Source: Bacteroidales bacterium (lineage in GTDB: Bacteria; Bacteroidota; Bacteroidia; Bacteroidales; UBA932). Taken from it: a stretch of DNA of 64,000 nucleotides. Under the pieces are notes generated by a model. The model was given only the letters and a program-made list of their open reading frames with translations. It was not told where the DNA came from and ran no database searches. A program made the translations under genes and the position numbers. The stretch lies in the NCBI GenBank assembly GCA_024401695.1, contig JAKSKN010000005.1, positions 62,001 to 126,000 of the forward strand, given 5' to 3'. Below, piece by piece: positions 1 to 8,595 of this stretch. Positions within the stretch are counted from its first letter, which is position 1; each line of letters opens with the position of its first letter.

Positions 1-1
1 G

Positions 2-643
2 CGCTATAGCCGGGAAGGTGCCGATGAACTGGTCTATCTGGATATCAGCGCCTCCAGGGAGGAGCGCGGCACTTTTACGGAGCTCGTTGAGAAGATAGCT
101 CTCGGAATCAATATCCCTTTCACCGTAGGCGGTGGCATTTCGTCGCTTGACGATGCGTCCCGTCTGCTGGATGCGGGTGCCGACAAGGTGTCCGTCAACA
201 GTGCTGCAATCGCGCGTCCGGAACTCATCAGCGAGATTGCCGGCAAGTATGGCAGCCAGTTCTGCGTGTGCGCCATCGATGCGAAATTCATCGACGGAGT
301 CTGGCGTGTGACGACCCACGGCGGTTCCCGTCAGAGCAGCCGCGAACTTTTCGAGTGGGCCCGTGAGGCTCAGGAGCGCGGCGCCGGCGAGATTCTCTTC
401 ACCTCTATGGACCACGACGGCACAAAGGCCGGATATGCCTGCGAGCAATATGCCGCCCTGGCTGAGATGCTCAGCATCCCTGTCATCGCTTCCGGCGGCG
501 CGGGCTCGATTGCCCACATCGTGGATGTGCTGACGGACGGCCGCGCCGATGCGGCACTCGCGGCAAGCATCTTCCACTATAACGAGATATCCATCCCGGA
601 TCTCAAGAATGAACTTCGCAAAGCAAATGTAAATGTCAGATAA
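2..643 (+). CDS. hisF: Imidazole glycerol phosphate synthase cyclase subunit HisF (5' partial)
   Basis: The reading frame is open from the window edge, so about 38 N-terminal residues of the usual ~251 are missing; 213 are present. HisF forms IGP and AICAR from PRFAR using ammonia from HisH, in the cytosol, at step five of histidine synthesis. The (beta/alpha)8 signatures are visible: TVGGGISS near the start, ADKVSVNSAA, CAIDAKF (the conserved Asp of the second half-barrel), TSMDHDGTKAGY with the second-half catalytic Asp, and the phosphate-binding IPVIASGGAG. The first catalytic Asp lies before the window. The 3' end overlaps hisIE by 11 bases, indicating an operon with translational coupling. 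Identity is secure; only the start is unseen. Confidence 0.97.
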   Translation, partial: RYSREGADELVYLDISASREERGTFTELVEKIALGINIPFTVGGGISSLDDASRLLDAGADKVSVNSAAIARPELISEIAGKYGSQFCVCAIDAKFIDGVWRVTTHGGSRQSSRELFEWAREAQERGAGEILFTSMDHDGTKAGYACEQYAALAEMLSIPVIASGGAGSIAHIVDVLTDGRADAALAASIFHYNEISIPDLKNELRKANVNVR

Positions 644-1247
644 CAATATGAAATTCAGTGATTTCAATCTCTCGAAGACAGGCGACGGCCTGTTGCCTGT
701 AATCGTCCAGGATGCGACTACCCTGAAGGTCCTGATGCTTGGATATATGAATGAGGAAGCCTTCGACAAGAGCGTGTCCGAAGGTCGTGTGACATTCTTC
801 TCCCGCAGCAAGCAGAGATTATGGACTAAAGGTGAGACCAGCGGAAACTTCCTGAATATCGTGGAGATGTTCTCTGACTGCGACTCAGACACTCTTCTCA
901 TCAAGGCAAACCCTGTCGGCCCGACCTGTCACCGCGGCACCACCGCCTGTTTCGACACGCCCGAGGATGAAGGCTTCATCCGCACTCTCGCAGGTGTAAT
1001 CAAGGGCCGTCACGAGCAGATGCCGGAAGGATCCTACACCACCAAGCTCTTCATCAAGGGCCCTAAGGTGATAGGCAAGAAAGTCGGTGAGGAATGCACT
1101 GAATCGATCATCGAGGCCGTCAGCGGCAACCGCGAGCGCTTCATCTACGAAGCCTCCGACCTCGTATATCATACCCTTGTCCTGATGGAGTCAATGGGCG
1201 TCTCCATAGCCGACCTCGAGTCCGAACTCAAACTCCGCCATTCATAG
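633..1247 (+). CDS. hisIE: Bifunctional phosphoribosyl-AMP cyclohydrolase / phosphoribosyl-ATP pyrophosphatase HisIE
   Basis: 204 aa, the normal length for the fused enzyme of histidine steps two and three. Residues about 1-115 are the HisI cyclohydrolase: VTFFSRSKQRLW, then DCDSDTLLIKANPVGPTCH with the Asp and Cys residues that bind Mg and Zn. Residues about 116-204 are the all-alpha HisE pyrophosphatase: EGSYTTKLF, KKVGEECTESIIEA and EASDLVYHTLVLM, the MazG-like acidic metal site. The ATG at 633 overlaps hisF by 11 bases; a second in-frame ATG at 648 would remove the overlap and is a possible alternative start. It is the last gene of the his operon here, facing nifJ, and its stop codon lies inside the outer stem of the 1245-1370 palindrome. 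Confidence 0.97.
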   Translation: MSDNNMKFSDFNLSKTGDGLLPVIVQDATTLKVLMLGYMNEEAFDKSVSEGRVTFFSRSKQRLWTKGETSGNFLNIVEMFSDCDSDTLLIKANPVGPTCHRGTTACFDTPEDEGFIRTLAGVIKGRHEQMPEGSYTTKLFIKGPKVIGKKVGEECTESIIEAVSGNRERFIYEASDLVYHTLVLMESMGVSIADLESELKLRHS

Positions 1248-1370
1248 GCGCAACAGCGCTGCTGGAAGTATTATGCGGGCACCGACATTCTGCGACAGCT
1301 CGCTTCGCTCGTTCGTCTCGAAGTCGAACCGTGCCCGCATAATACTTCCAGCAGCAAGCAGTAGCGCCTA
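1245..1370. repeat. Long perfect inverted repeat between convergent hisIE and nifJ
   Basis: Arms 1258-1282 and 1331-1355 are perfectly complementary over 25 bases. A further 7-base pair (1245-1251 with 1364-1370) contains both stop codons, TAG of hisIE and TAG of nifJ. The 48-base centre (1283-1330) is not symmetrical and begins CGACATTC. There is no clear T-run, so it is not a textbook intrinsic terminator. A two-way transcription barrier or a member of a repeated hairpin family are both plausible. Its centre resembles that of the hairpin after metH (29300-29439). Confidence 0.75.
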
Positions 1371-4300
1371 CTTGTCTTTCAGTGAATCGTAGCGCTTGGC
1401 GGCGTCTTCAGATGCCTGGGAGAAGAGTTTTTCGGCGTTTTCAGGGAAGGTGCGCTTCAATGAGTTGTAGCGGACCTCACCGTCGAGGAAATCCTCATAA
1501 GGCATTGTCGGCTCCTTGGAATCGAGCTGGAACGGGTGCTCGAGACGAGGGTCGTAGCGGTAGAGGGTCCAGTAGCCGGCATCTACGGCACGCTTCATCT
1601 CGTCCTGAACTTTCTGCATACCGGCGCAGATGCCGTGGGATGAGCAAGGAGTGTAGGCGATGATCACTGAAGGACCGTCGTATTCCTCTGCTTCCTTGAT
1701 GGCTTTTACAAGCTGGGCAGGGTTGGCACCCATCGCAACCTGCGCTACATATACGTTGCCGTAAGTCATTAATATCGAGCCGATATCCTTCTTCTTGCTC
1801 TTCTTGCCGGATGATGCGAATTTTGCAACGGCGCCAAGCGGAGTCGCCTTGGAGGACTGGCCACCGGTATTGGAGTACATCTCGGTGTCGACGATGAACA
1901 CGTTGACGTTCTCCCCTGTCGATATGACGTGGTCGAGACCGCCGAAGCCGATGTCATAGGCCCAGCCGTCACCTCCGAACATCCAGAACGTCTTCTTGGC
2001 AAGCATATCCTTCATCGCGAGGATTTCAGCGGCCGCATCCGTCCTGTCGGCAGACAGGGCTGAGATCAATTCATCGGAAGCCCTGCGCGAGAGGTCGAAC
2101 GAATCGAAGGCATCGAGCCAGGCGTTGCAGGCATCCTTTACGGCACCGGAAGCGGTTTCGCCGAGGGCGGCCACCTTGATGCGTGCCAATGCCCTCCTCT
2201 GCTTGACGGAGAGGAACATTCCGAGGCAGAGCTCAGCGTTGTTCTCGAAGAGGCTGTTGGTCCAGGCCGGGCCGAAGCCGCGGGAATCAACGGTATAAGG
2301 AATGCCCGGCATTGCGGCGCCCCAGGCCTGTGAGCAGCCCGTGGCGTTCGCCCAGAAGGCGCGTGTGCCGAAGAGCTGGGTGAGCAGTTTTGCGTATGGA
2401 GTCTCCCCGCAGCCTGCGCAGGCGGCAGAGAATTCAAGCAGAGGCTTGCGGAACTGGCTGCCCTTGATGGTGTATGGCTCGAACAGGTCGCCCTTGTCGG
2501 ACAGTCCCAGGCCATATTCGAAAAGTGACCTGCTCTTTTCCGAAAGGCTTGCCGGAACCATCTCCAAGGCTCCTGCAGGGCAACTTTCAGAGCAGCTGCC
2601 GCAGCCGGTGCAGTCGAATTCGGATACTGTCAGAGCGAAATGCAGGCCTGCAGCGCTCTTGCCGTTTGCCGGGATCGTGGCGAAGCCCTCCGGGGCTGCA
2701 GCCCTCTCGGCATCGTCAAGCAGATAAGGACGGATTGCCGCGTGCGGGCAGACAAGGGAGCACTTGTTGCACTGGATGCACTTGTCGGCATTCCAGGAAG
2801 GCACGCGTACAGCGATGCCGCGCTTCTCGTATGCCGTGAGGCCAAGTTCTATGCAGCCGTCAACATTGTTCAGGAATGCGCTGACCGGCAGGTCGTCTCC
2901 CTTCTGACGGTTGATCGGGTTCAGGATATTGCGTACTGCGGCGGGCAGTGCGGATTCGTCAGCGGCAGCCTCGCAGGTAAGCGATGCCCATTCCGCCGGA
3001 ACGGGGACCTCGACGACTTCGGCCGCTCCGGCCTCGATCGCGCTGACGTTCTTTGCGACTACTTCGTCGCCCTTCTTGAAATATGTCCTGCGCGCAGCCT
3101 CTTTCATTGCATCCAGCGCCTCATCCTTGCTGATGAGGCCGGCTACTGCGAAGAATGCGGCCTGCAGTACGGTGTTCGTGTGGCTGCCGAGTCCGAGCCT
3201 CTGCGCGATGGCGGTGGCGTTTATGACAAACAGGCGTGCCTTCTTGAGGGCAAGCGCCTTCTTGACGGAGGCCGGCAGCCAGGCTTCGAGCGCATCGCCG
3301 CTCCTGCTGCAGTTCAGGAGGAACTTCCCTCCTTCCTTGAGCTCGGAAACAATGTCATACTGGCCGATGTAGCTCTGGTTGTGGCAGGCCACGAAATCGG
3401 CACGCTTTACATAATATGAACTCTCCACCGGCCTGCTGCTGAAGCGGAGGTGGGATTTCGTGACGCCGAACGACTTCTTGGCGTCGTATTCGAAATATGC
3501 CTGGCCGTAAATGCCGGAGGTCTCGGAGACGATGTGCACGGTGTTCTTGTTGGCGCCCACGGTGCCGTCGCCGCCGAGTCCCCAGAACTTGCAGCTGAAC
3601 TCATCGCCTGCAGCCTTTTCGAAAGGCAGCGAGGTGAGGGACAGTCCGGTGACATCATCCACTATGCCTATGGTGAAGCCGTTGCGCGGCTTGTCGGATG
3701 CGAGGTTGGCGAATACAGCAAGTATCTGTCCGGGGTCGGTATCCTTTGAGGAAAGTCCGTAACGTCCGCCTACGACGGCGATGTTCCTTCCGCTGTGGCT
3801 GAGAGCGGTGCAGAAATCCTCGTAGAGAGGCTCTCCCGCACTTCCCGGCTCCTTGCACCTGTCAAGCACTGCAACGCGCTTCACGGACTCCGGAAGGGCC
3901 TTGAAAAGGTAATCCGCGCTGAACGGGCGGTACAGGTGGACCTGAAGATAGCCTGTCTTGCTGCCGGAGGCGTTCAGCTGGTCAACGGCCTCGCGTACGG
4001 CGCCGGACACGCTGCCCATCGCGACTATTACGTCAGTCGCGTCGGCGGCGCCGTAATAGTTGAACAGATGATAGTCGCGTCCCGTGATCCTGTTGATCTC
4101 CTGAAGATAGTTCTCCACGATCTCCGGCAATGCATCATAATAGCCGTTGCAGGCCTCGCGTGCCTGGAAGAATACGTCGGGATTCTGGACGGTGCTGCGC
4201 ATCAGAGGGTGCTCCGGGTTCAGGGCACGGTTGCGGAATGAGGCCAGGGCGTCCAGGTCCACGAGGGCGTGGAGCTTTTCGAAATCTATCATCTCGACGG

Positions 4301-4844
4301 TGCTGATTTCGTGGGAAGTGCGGAAGCCGTCGAAGAAATGCATGAACGGGGTGCGTCCCCTGATGGCTGACAGATGAGCCACGCCTGCAAGGTCAATCAC
4401 CTCCTGCACGCTGCCCGAGCACAACTGTGCGAAGCCGGTGTTGCGGCAGCACATTACGTCGGAGTGGTCTCCGAAGATGCTCATTGCGTGTGTCCCGACG
4501 GTACGTGCGGCAACGTGCAGCACTACCGGAAGCCTTTCGCCCGCAATGCGGTGAAGCACCGGGATCATAAGCATAAGTCCCTGGCTGGAAGTATAGCTTG
4601 TCGCGAGTGAACCGGTCTGTGCCGCACCGTGGACGGCGGCTATGGCTCCCGCCTCAGACTGCATCTCGGTGATGGTGACAGGCTGTCCGAACATATTGGT
4701 GCGGCCTTTGGCCGACCAGTCGTCGGTATGCTCCGCCATAGGCGAAGAAGGGGTGATAGGATAAATCGCTGCGACTTCGGTAAATTCGTAAGCAACGTTT
4801 GAAGCGGCTTCATTGCCGTCGAGTGTGATTAATTTCTTTGACAT
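1368..4844 (-). CDS. nifJ: Pyruvate:ferredoxin (flavodoxin) oxidoreductase, single-chain
   Basis: 1158 aa, close to the 1170-1200 usual for homodimeric PFOR. It decarboxylates pyruvate to acetyl-CoA plus CO2, passing electrons to ferredoxin or flavodoxin, the main oxidative route from pyruvate in strict anaerobes. Visible parts in order: the N-terminal POR domain starting at GNEAASNVAYEFTEVAAIYP; a domain II/III region; two bacterial-ferredoxin [4Fe-4S] motifs (CIQCNKCSLVC near residue 685, CTGCGSCSESC near 745); the CAGCGETP cysteine pair near 811 for the proximal cluster; and the TPP motif GGDGWAYDIGFGG near 955 with EMYSNTGGQSS. It starts at an ATG two bases after the stop of the isomerase/acyl-CoA synthetase gene, so it is the last member of the long ilv-leu-met run. 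Confidence 0.97.
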   Translation of the reverse strand: MSKKLITLDGNEAASNVAYEFTEVAAIYPITPSSPMAEHTDDWSAKGRTNMFGQPVTITEMQSEAGAIAAVHGAAQTGSLATSYTSSQGLMLMIPVLHRIAGERLPVVLHVAARTVGTHAMSIFGDHSDVMCCRNTGFAQLCSGSVQEVIDLAGVAHLSAIRGRTPFMHFFDGFRTSHEISTVEMIDFEKLHALVDLDALASFRNRALNPEHPLMRSTVQNPDVFFQAREACNGYYDALPEIVENYLQEINRITGRDYHLFNYYGAADATDVIVAMGSVSGAVREAVDQLNASGSKTGYLQVHLYRPFSADYLFKALPESVKRVAVLDRCKEPGSAGEPLYEDFCTALSHSGRNIAVVGGRYGLSSKDTDPGQILAVFANLASDKPRNGFTIGIVDDVTGLSLTSLPFEKAAGDEFSCKFWGLGGDGTVGANKNTVHIVSETSGIYGQAYFEYDAKKSFGVTKSHLRFSSRPVESSYYVKRADFVACHNQSYIGQYDIVSELKEGGKFLLNCSRSGDALEAWLPASVKKALALKKARLFVINATAIAQRLGLGSHTNTVLQAAFFAVAGLISKDEALDAMKEAARRTYFKKGDEVVAKNVSAIEAGAAEVVEVPVPAEWASLTCEAAADESALPAAVRNILNPINRQKGDDLPVSAFLNNVDGCIELGLTAYEKRGIAVRVPSWNADKCIQCNKCSLVCPHAAIRPYLLDDAERAAAPEGFATIPANGKSAAGLHFALTVSEFDCTGCGSCSESCPAGALEMVPASLSEKSRSLFEYGLGLSDKGDLFEPYTIKGSQFRKPLLEFSAACAGCGETPYAKLLTQLFGTRAFWANATGCSQAWGAAMPGIPYTVDSRGFGPAWTNSLFENNAELCLGMFLSVKQRRALARIKVAALGETASGAVKDACNAWLDAFDSFDLSRRASDELISALSADRTDAAAEILAMKDMLAKKTFWMFGGDGWAYDIGFGGLDHVISTGENVNVFIVDTEMYSNTGGQSSKATPLGAVAKFASSGKKSKKKDIGSILMTYGNVYVAQVAMGANPAQLVKAIKEAEEYDGPSVIIAYTPCSSHGICAGMQKVQDEMKRAVDAGYWTLYRYDPRLEHPFQLDSKEPTMPYEDFLDGEVRYNSLKRTFPENAEKLFSQASEDAAKRYDSLKDK

Positions 4845-4846
4845 AG

Positions 4847-7333
4847 CTAACTCTCCAGTCCCAGGTCCCTTATGGCCTGTTCTCTCATCTTGTACTTCAG
4901 TATCTTGCCTGCGGCATTCATCGGGAAAGTCTCGACGAACGTGATGTATTTCGGCACCTTGTGCCTTGCAAGACGGCCTGTGATGTAATCGCGCATCTCA
5001 GGCTCGGTCATATTCTCCCCTTCCTTCAGGATTATGCAGGCCATTGCCTCTTCGCCGTACTTCTTGTCCGGCACGCCTATCACCTGCACGTCCCTGACCT
5101 TGGGATGCGTATAGATGAATTCTTCGATTTCCTTCGGATAAATGTTTTCGCCACCGCGTATGATCATATCCTTGAGACGGCCCGTGATGTGGTAGCAGCC
5201 GTCGGCATCGACGCAGGCGAGGTCGCCCGAATGCAGCCACCCGTCGCTGTCGATGGTCTGGTGCGTGGCGTCGGGCATCTTGTAGTAGCCCTTCATCGTA
5301 TTGTAGCCCTTCGAGCAGAATTCACCGTTCTCGCCTTCTCCCACAGGCTCTCCGGTCTCCGGATTGATGACCTTGCACTGGACGTGCGGGAAAGGATATC
5401 CCACGGTGTCGCAGCGGATGTCGGGCGTGTCCGTCCAGGCCGACATCGTGCAGCCCGGTGCAGACTCCGTCTGCCCGTAGACGCTGACTATGCCCTTCAT
5501 ATTCATCTCGTCCGGTCTGGCGGCGCGGCGCATAAGCTCCGGAGGACAGCCTGAGCCGGCCATTATTCCCGTACGCATATGCGAGAAGTCGGTCTTGCGG
5601 TAGTCCGCGTGGTTGAACATCGCGATGAACATCGTCGGCACGCCGTTGAAGCAGGTGATCTTCTCCTGATTGATGCAGGCGAGCGAGGATTTCGCCGAGA
5701 AATACGGCATAGGGCACATCGTGGCGCCGTGGGTCATCGATGAAGTCATCGAGAGCACCATTCCGAAGCAGTGGAACATCGGCACCTGGATCATCATCCT
5801 GTCGGCCGTCGACAGCCCCATCCTGTCACCGATGCACTTGCCGTTGTTGACGACATTGTAATGGGTGAGCATCACACCCTTCGGGAATCCGGTGGTGCCC
5901 GAGGTGTACTGCATGTTGCAGACGTCGTCAGGACGCACGCCTGCCGCCATATCCTCCACTACCGTGAGTGGAACGAGGTTCTTGCGGGCCATCGCCTCCT
6001 CGAAGGTGAGGCAGCCCTTCTGCCTGAACCCGACGGTGATGACGTTGCGAAGGAACGGCAGCCTCTTGCAGTGCAGGGGCTCCCCCGCCACGCTCTTCCG
6101 GATTTCCGGGCACAGTTCGTTGATGATCTTCTTATAGTTTGAATCGAGGCTGCTCTCGATCATCACCAGAGTATGTGTATCCGACTGGCGGAAGAGGTAT
6201 TCTGCCTCGTGCGACTTGTATGCCGTGTTCACGGTCACCAGCACGGCGCCTATCTTTACGGTCGCCCAGAAGGTGATGTACCAGGCTGGAATGTTGGTGC
6301 ACCAGACGGAGACCTTGCTGCCCGGCCTTACGCCGAGCGATACGAGGGCGCGCGCAAATGCATCCACATCGTCCCTGAACTCCCTGTATGTGCGGGTATA
6401 GTCGAGCGTGGTGTACTTGAAGCAGTACTGGTCCGGGAATTCCTCCACCATACGGTCAAGCACGCGTGAGAACGTGAGGTCGATGAGTTCGTCCTTCTTC
6501 CATACGTAGTATCCGCTGCCGTCGTGGTTCGGATAAAGCTTGTCCTCGCGGCGTCCGGTCTTCCTTTCGAAGCGCTCCATATAGTTGACGAAGAACGGGA
6601 AGATGATATCCCTGTCGGTCATCCCTTCCTGATATTCAGGCTTCCACTCGAGCGAAATGAATCCGTCGTAGTCGATTGAGCGCAAGGCTTCCATAACCTC
6701 GCTTACAGGGAAGCTGCCTTCGCCTATAAGCACGTAGTTTCCGTTGTCGTCGCTGTCACGCATATGTACGTGCTTCACGTACGCGCCGAGGTTCTTGATG
6801 GACTGTGCCGGACTTTCGCCCTTGTCGCGGAAAGGATGATGCACGTCCCATACAACGGCGAGCTGGTCGCAGGCGAAATCGTCCATCAGCTGGCGCAGGA
6901 GGGCCGTGTCGGCATAGATGCCGCTGGTCTTGACAAGAATGGTGATCCCTGCCTCCTTTGCAGCAGGGATCAGCGCATTCAGGTTGCGGTTTATAGTTTC
7001 AGTATTATTCTCTTTGGCAAAAGCGCAGACATAAGGCGAACGCATATCGGCGGCCAGCCTGATGAGGCGGGTCATATCGTCAAGCATCGCCTTGCTGTCG
7101 CTGGATATGTCGTTAGGGCTGTCGAAGCAAGGGATCGAGAGCTTCTTGTCTTTCAGGTCGCGGGCTGTGGACATGATGTCGCGCTTGTAGAAAGGTCCTC
7201 CCTTCTCCACAAGCTCAGGTGTCTTGAAGGCATTGTATACCTCCACGCCGGAAAAGCGCATCTCGAATGCGCTGTCAAGTATTTCGTTCCAGCTGAGATC
7301 GGTCCAGCCGCGTGTTGAAAAAGATAGTCTCAA
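4847..7333 (-). CDS. Fusion: xylose-isomerase-like TIM barrel + acyl-CoA synthetase (AMP-forming)
   Basis: 828 aa in two parts. Residues about 1-265 resemble sugar-phosphate isomerase/epimerase (AP-endonuclease-2-like) barrels: the WDVHHPF, HVHMRD, GEGSFP and SLEWKPEY motifs carry typical metal ligands, but the first ligand motif (usually E-x-H) reads KTSG, so catalysis may be altered. Residues about 270-828 are a complete ANL-family ligase: YTSGTTGFPKGVM near 476, YGQTESAPG, DGWLHSGDL, GRLKDMIIRGGENIYPKE near 726, and the C-terminal catalytic Lys in NAAGKILKYKM near 807. This resembles FadD-like medium/long-chain acyl-CoA synthetases; the substrate is unknown. The start is TTG at 7333, overlapping the upstream TGA as TTGA, so it is probably translationally coupled. 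Both domain assignments are firm; the joint role is not known. Confidence 0.88.
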   Translation of the reverse strand: MRLSFSTRGWTDLSWNEILDSAFEMRFSGVEVYNAFKTPELVEKGGPFYKRDIMSTARDLKDKKLSIPCFDSPNDISSDSKAMLDDMTRLIRLAADMRSPYVCAFAKENNTETINRNLNALIPAAKEAGITILVKTSGIYADTALLRQLMDDFACDQLAVVWDVHHPFRDKGESPAQSIKNLGAYVKHVHMRDSDDNGNYVLIGEGSFPVSEVMEALRSIDYDGFISLEWKPEYQEGMTDRDIIFPFFVNYMERFERKTGRREDKLYPNHDGSGYYVWKKDELIDLTFSRVLDRMVEEFPDQYCFKYTTLDYTRTYREFRDDVDAFARALVSLGVRPGSKVSVWCTNIPAWYITFWATVKIGAVLVTVNTAYKSHEAEYLFRQSDTHTLVMIESSLDSNYKKIINELCPEIRKSVAGEPLHCKRLPFLRNVITVGFRQKGCLTFEEAMARKNLVPLTVVEDMAAGVRPDDVCNMQYTSGTTGFPKGVMLTHYNVVNNGKCIGDRMGLSTADRMMIQVPMFHCFGMVLSMTSSMTHGATMCPMPYFSAKSSLACINQEKITCFNGVPTMFIAMFNHADYRKTDFSHMRTGIMAGSGCPPELMRRAARPDEMNMKGIVSVYGQTESAPGCTMSAWTDTPDIRCDTVGYPFPHVQCKVINPETGEPVGEGENGEFCSKGYNTMKGYYKMPDATHQTIDSDGWLHSGDLACVDADGCYHITGRLKDMIIRGGENIYPKEIEEFIYTHPKVRDVQVIGVPDKKYGEEAMACIILKEGENMTEPEMRDYITGRLARHKVPKYITFVETFPMNAAGKILKYKMREQAIRDLGLES

Positions 7334-8586
7334 GCCTGTTCCTCCTCGAAAGCTATTTTGTTGGCTGCGTTGATGTATGCAAGGATGCTGGAGCCCACGA
7401 TGTCGGTGGACACGCCCCTGCCTGAATAGATCTTGCCGTCGTAGCGGAGCAGGACCTCGGTCTCGCCCATCGCTTCGCGTCCTTCCGTGACTGAACGGAT
7501 CTTGAAGTCATCAAGCTCGTAGCTCCTGCCGAGCAGCTTCTCGACGGCGTGGAAGGAAGCGTCCACGGGACCGTTGCCCACGCACACGCTTTCAAGCATC
7601 TCCTCGCCCTTCTTCATACGCAGATGGCAGGTTGACGTGATGATGTTGCCGGAATTGATGAGGAAGCTTTCCAGACGGTAAGTCTCAGGGACGGATTCGG
7701 CAGGTTCCTTGTCTTCGCCGCTCTCTGTATCAAGGGCGCCGGAGCACACCCTGCCCTTCTTCCTGCTCTCTTCGCAGATGCTGCGGAACTGCTCCACGGC
7801 ACGCTGCAGGCCTGTATGGCAGATCTCGGAATCCGCTTCGCAGAGCTCTGTCCTTGCGTGCAGTATCTGAGGGAAATATTCCAGGGAAGCGGCATAGCTG
7901 CCGTCGGCGGTCACCTTGATCTCATCGGCACCGGCCCGCACGGCGGCGATTGCACACGCATCGGCGAGGAAAAGCCCGTTGGAGCATACGACACCGAGCT
8001 TCACGCCTTCCGGCAGGATGTCCCTGACAGCTTTCACAGCCTTGAAGAACTCATCCGGAAGCAGGTCGCCGGCCGCATCGGCAATGGTGACCATAGTCGC
8101 GCCGTTGTCGACAGCAGCCTTGACCGACTGCACGAGGAATTCGTTTTCGCAGCGTGTGAAGTCGGTTGCCGCGAACTCCACCTCCTTGCAGAGGGCTGAG
8201 CAGGCGGCGACCCTGGCGGCGATGTTCTCCAGCACTGCCGCCGGTTTCTTATGGCAGAAATATTCCATCTGGACGGTGCTGACGGGAGCACAGACCTGCA
8301 GGCGCGGATGCCGGGCATCCTTGAGCGCCTCCCAGGTCTTTTCGGTGATGCCGGCATCGAAAAGGTCGACCGGCACCACGAGGGCGCTGCCGCCAAGAGC
8401 TGTGGCAAGGGATTTCACCAGCAGATAGTCGGAGCGTCCTTCGCTGACGGGACCCACTTCTATAGCTGATACTCCAAGCTTGTCAAGAAGCTTGGCAAGC
8501 TCGATCTTGGCGCGGAATGGCAGTTTGCCGTCGTATTTGTCTGCGTGCCTGATGGATATGTCTGATACAGATATTCTGCGTGCCAT
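7330..8586 (-). CDS. LeuA-family paralogue with degenerate catalytic site
   Basis: 418 aa, built like alpha-isopropylmalate synthase: a DRE-TIM barrel (about 1-270) and a C-terminal LeuA allosteric dimer domain (about 300-418, with DASFHAVEKLLG and GRGVSTDIVGSSILAYINAANK). The catalytic signatures are eroded. The usual DTTLRDGEQ strand reads DISIRHADK, keeping the Arg but losing the metal-binding Asp. The HxHND metal motif reads VVCSNG, and the NGLGERxGN loop is absent. The intact family member at 13278-14810 in the same operon makes the contrast clear. It probably cannot do the normal aldol condensation; it could be regulatory, structural, or an enzyme with changed chemistry. It lies between metX and the isomerase/acyl-CoA synthetase fusion, overlapping the latter by 4 bases. 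Confidence 0.8.
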   Translation of the reverse strand: MARRISVSDISIRHADKYDGKLPFRAKIELAKLLDKLGVSAIEVGPVSEGRSDYLLVKSLATALGGSALVVPVDLFDAGITEKTWEALKDARHPRLQVCAPVSTVQMEYFCHKKPAAVLENIAARVAACSALCKEVEFAATDFTRCENEFLVQSVKAAVDNGATMVTIADAAGDLLPDEFFKAVKAVRDILPEGVKLGVVCSNGLFLADACAIAAVRAGADEIKVTADGSYAASLEYFPQILHARTELCEADSEICHTGLQRAVEQFRSICEESRKKGRVCSGALDTESGEDKEPAESVPETYRLESFLINSGNIITSTCHLRMKKGEEMLESVCVGNGPVDASFHAVEKLLGRSYELDDFKIRSVTEGREAMGETEVLLRYDGKIYSGRGVSTDIVGSSILAYINAANKIAFEEEQA

Positions 8587-8595
8587 ATGTTTCTG

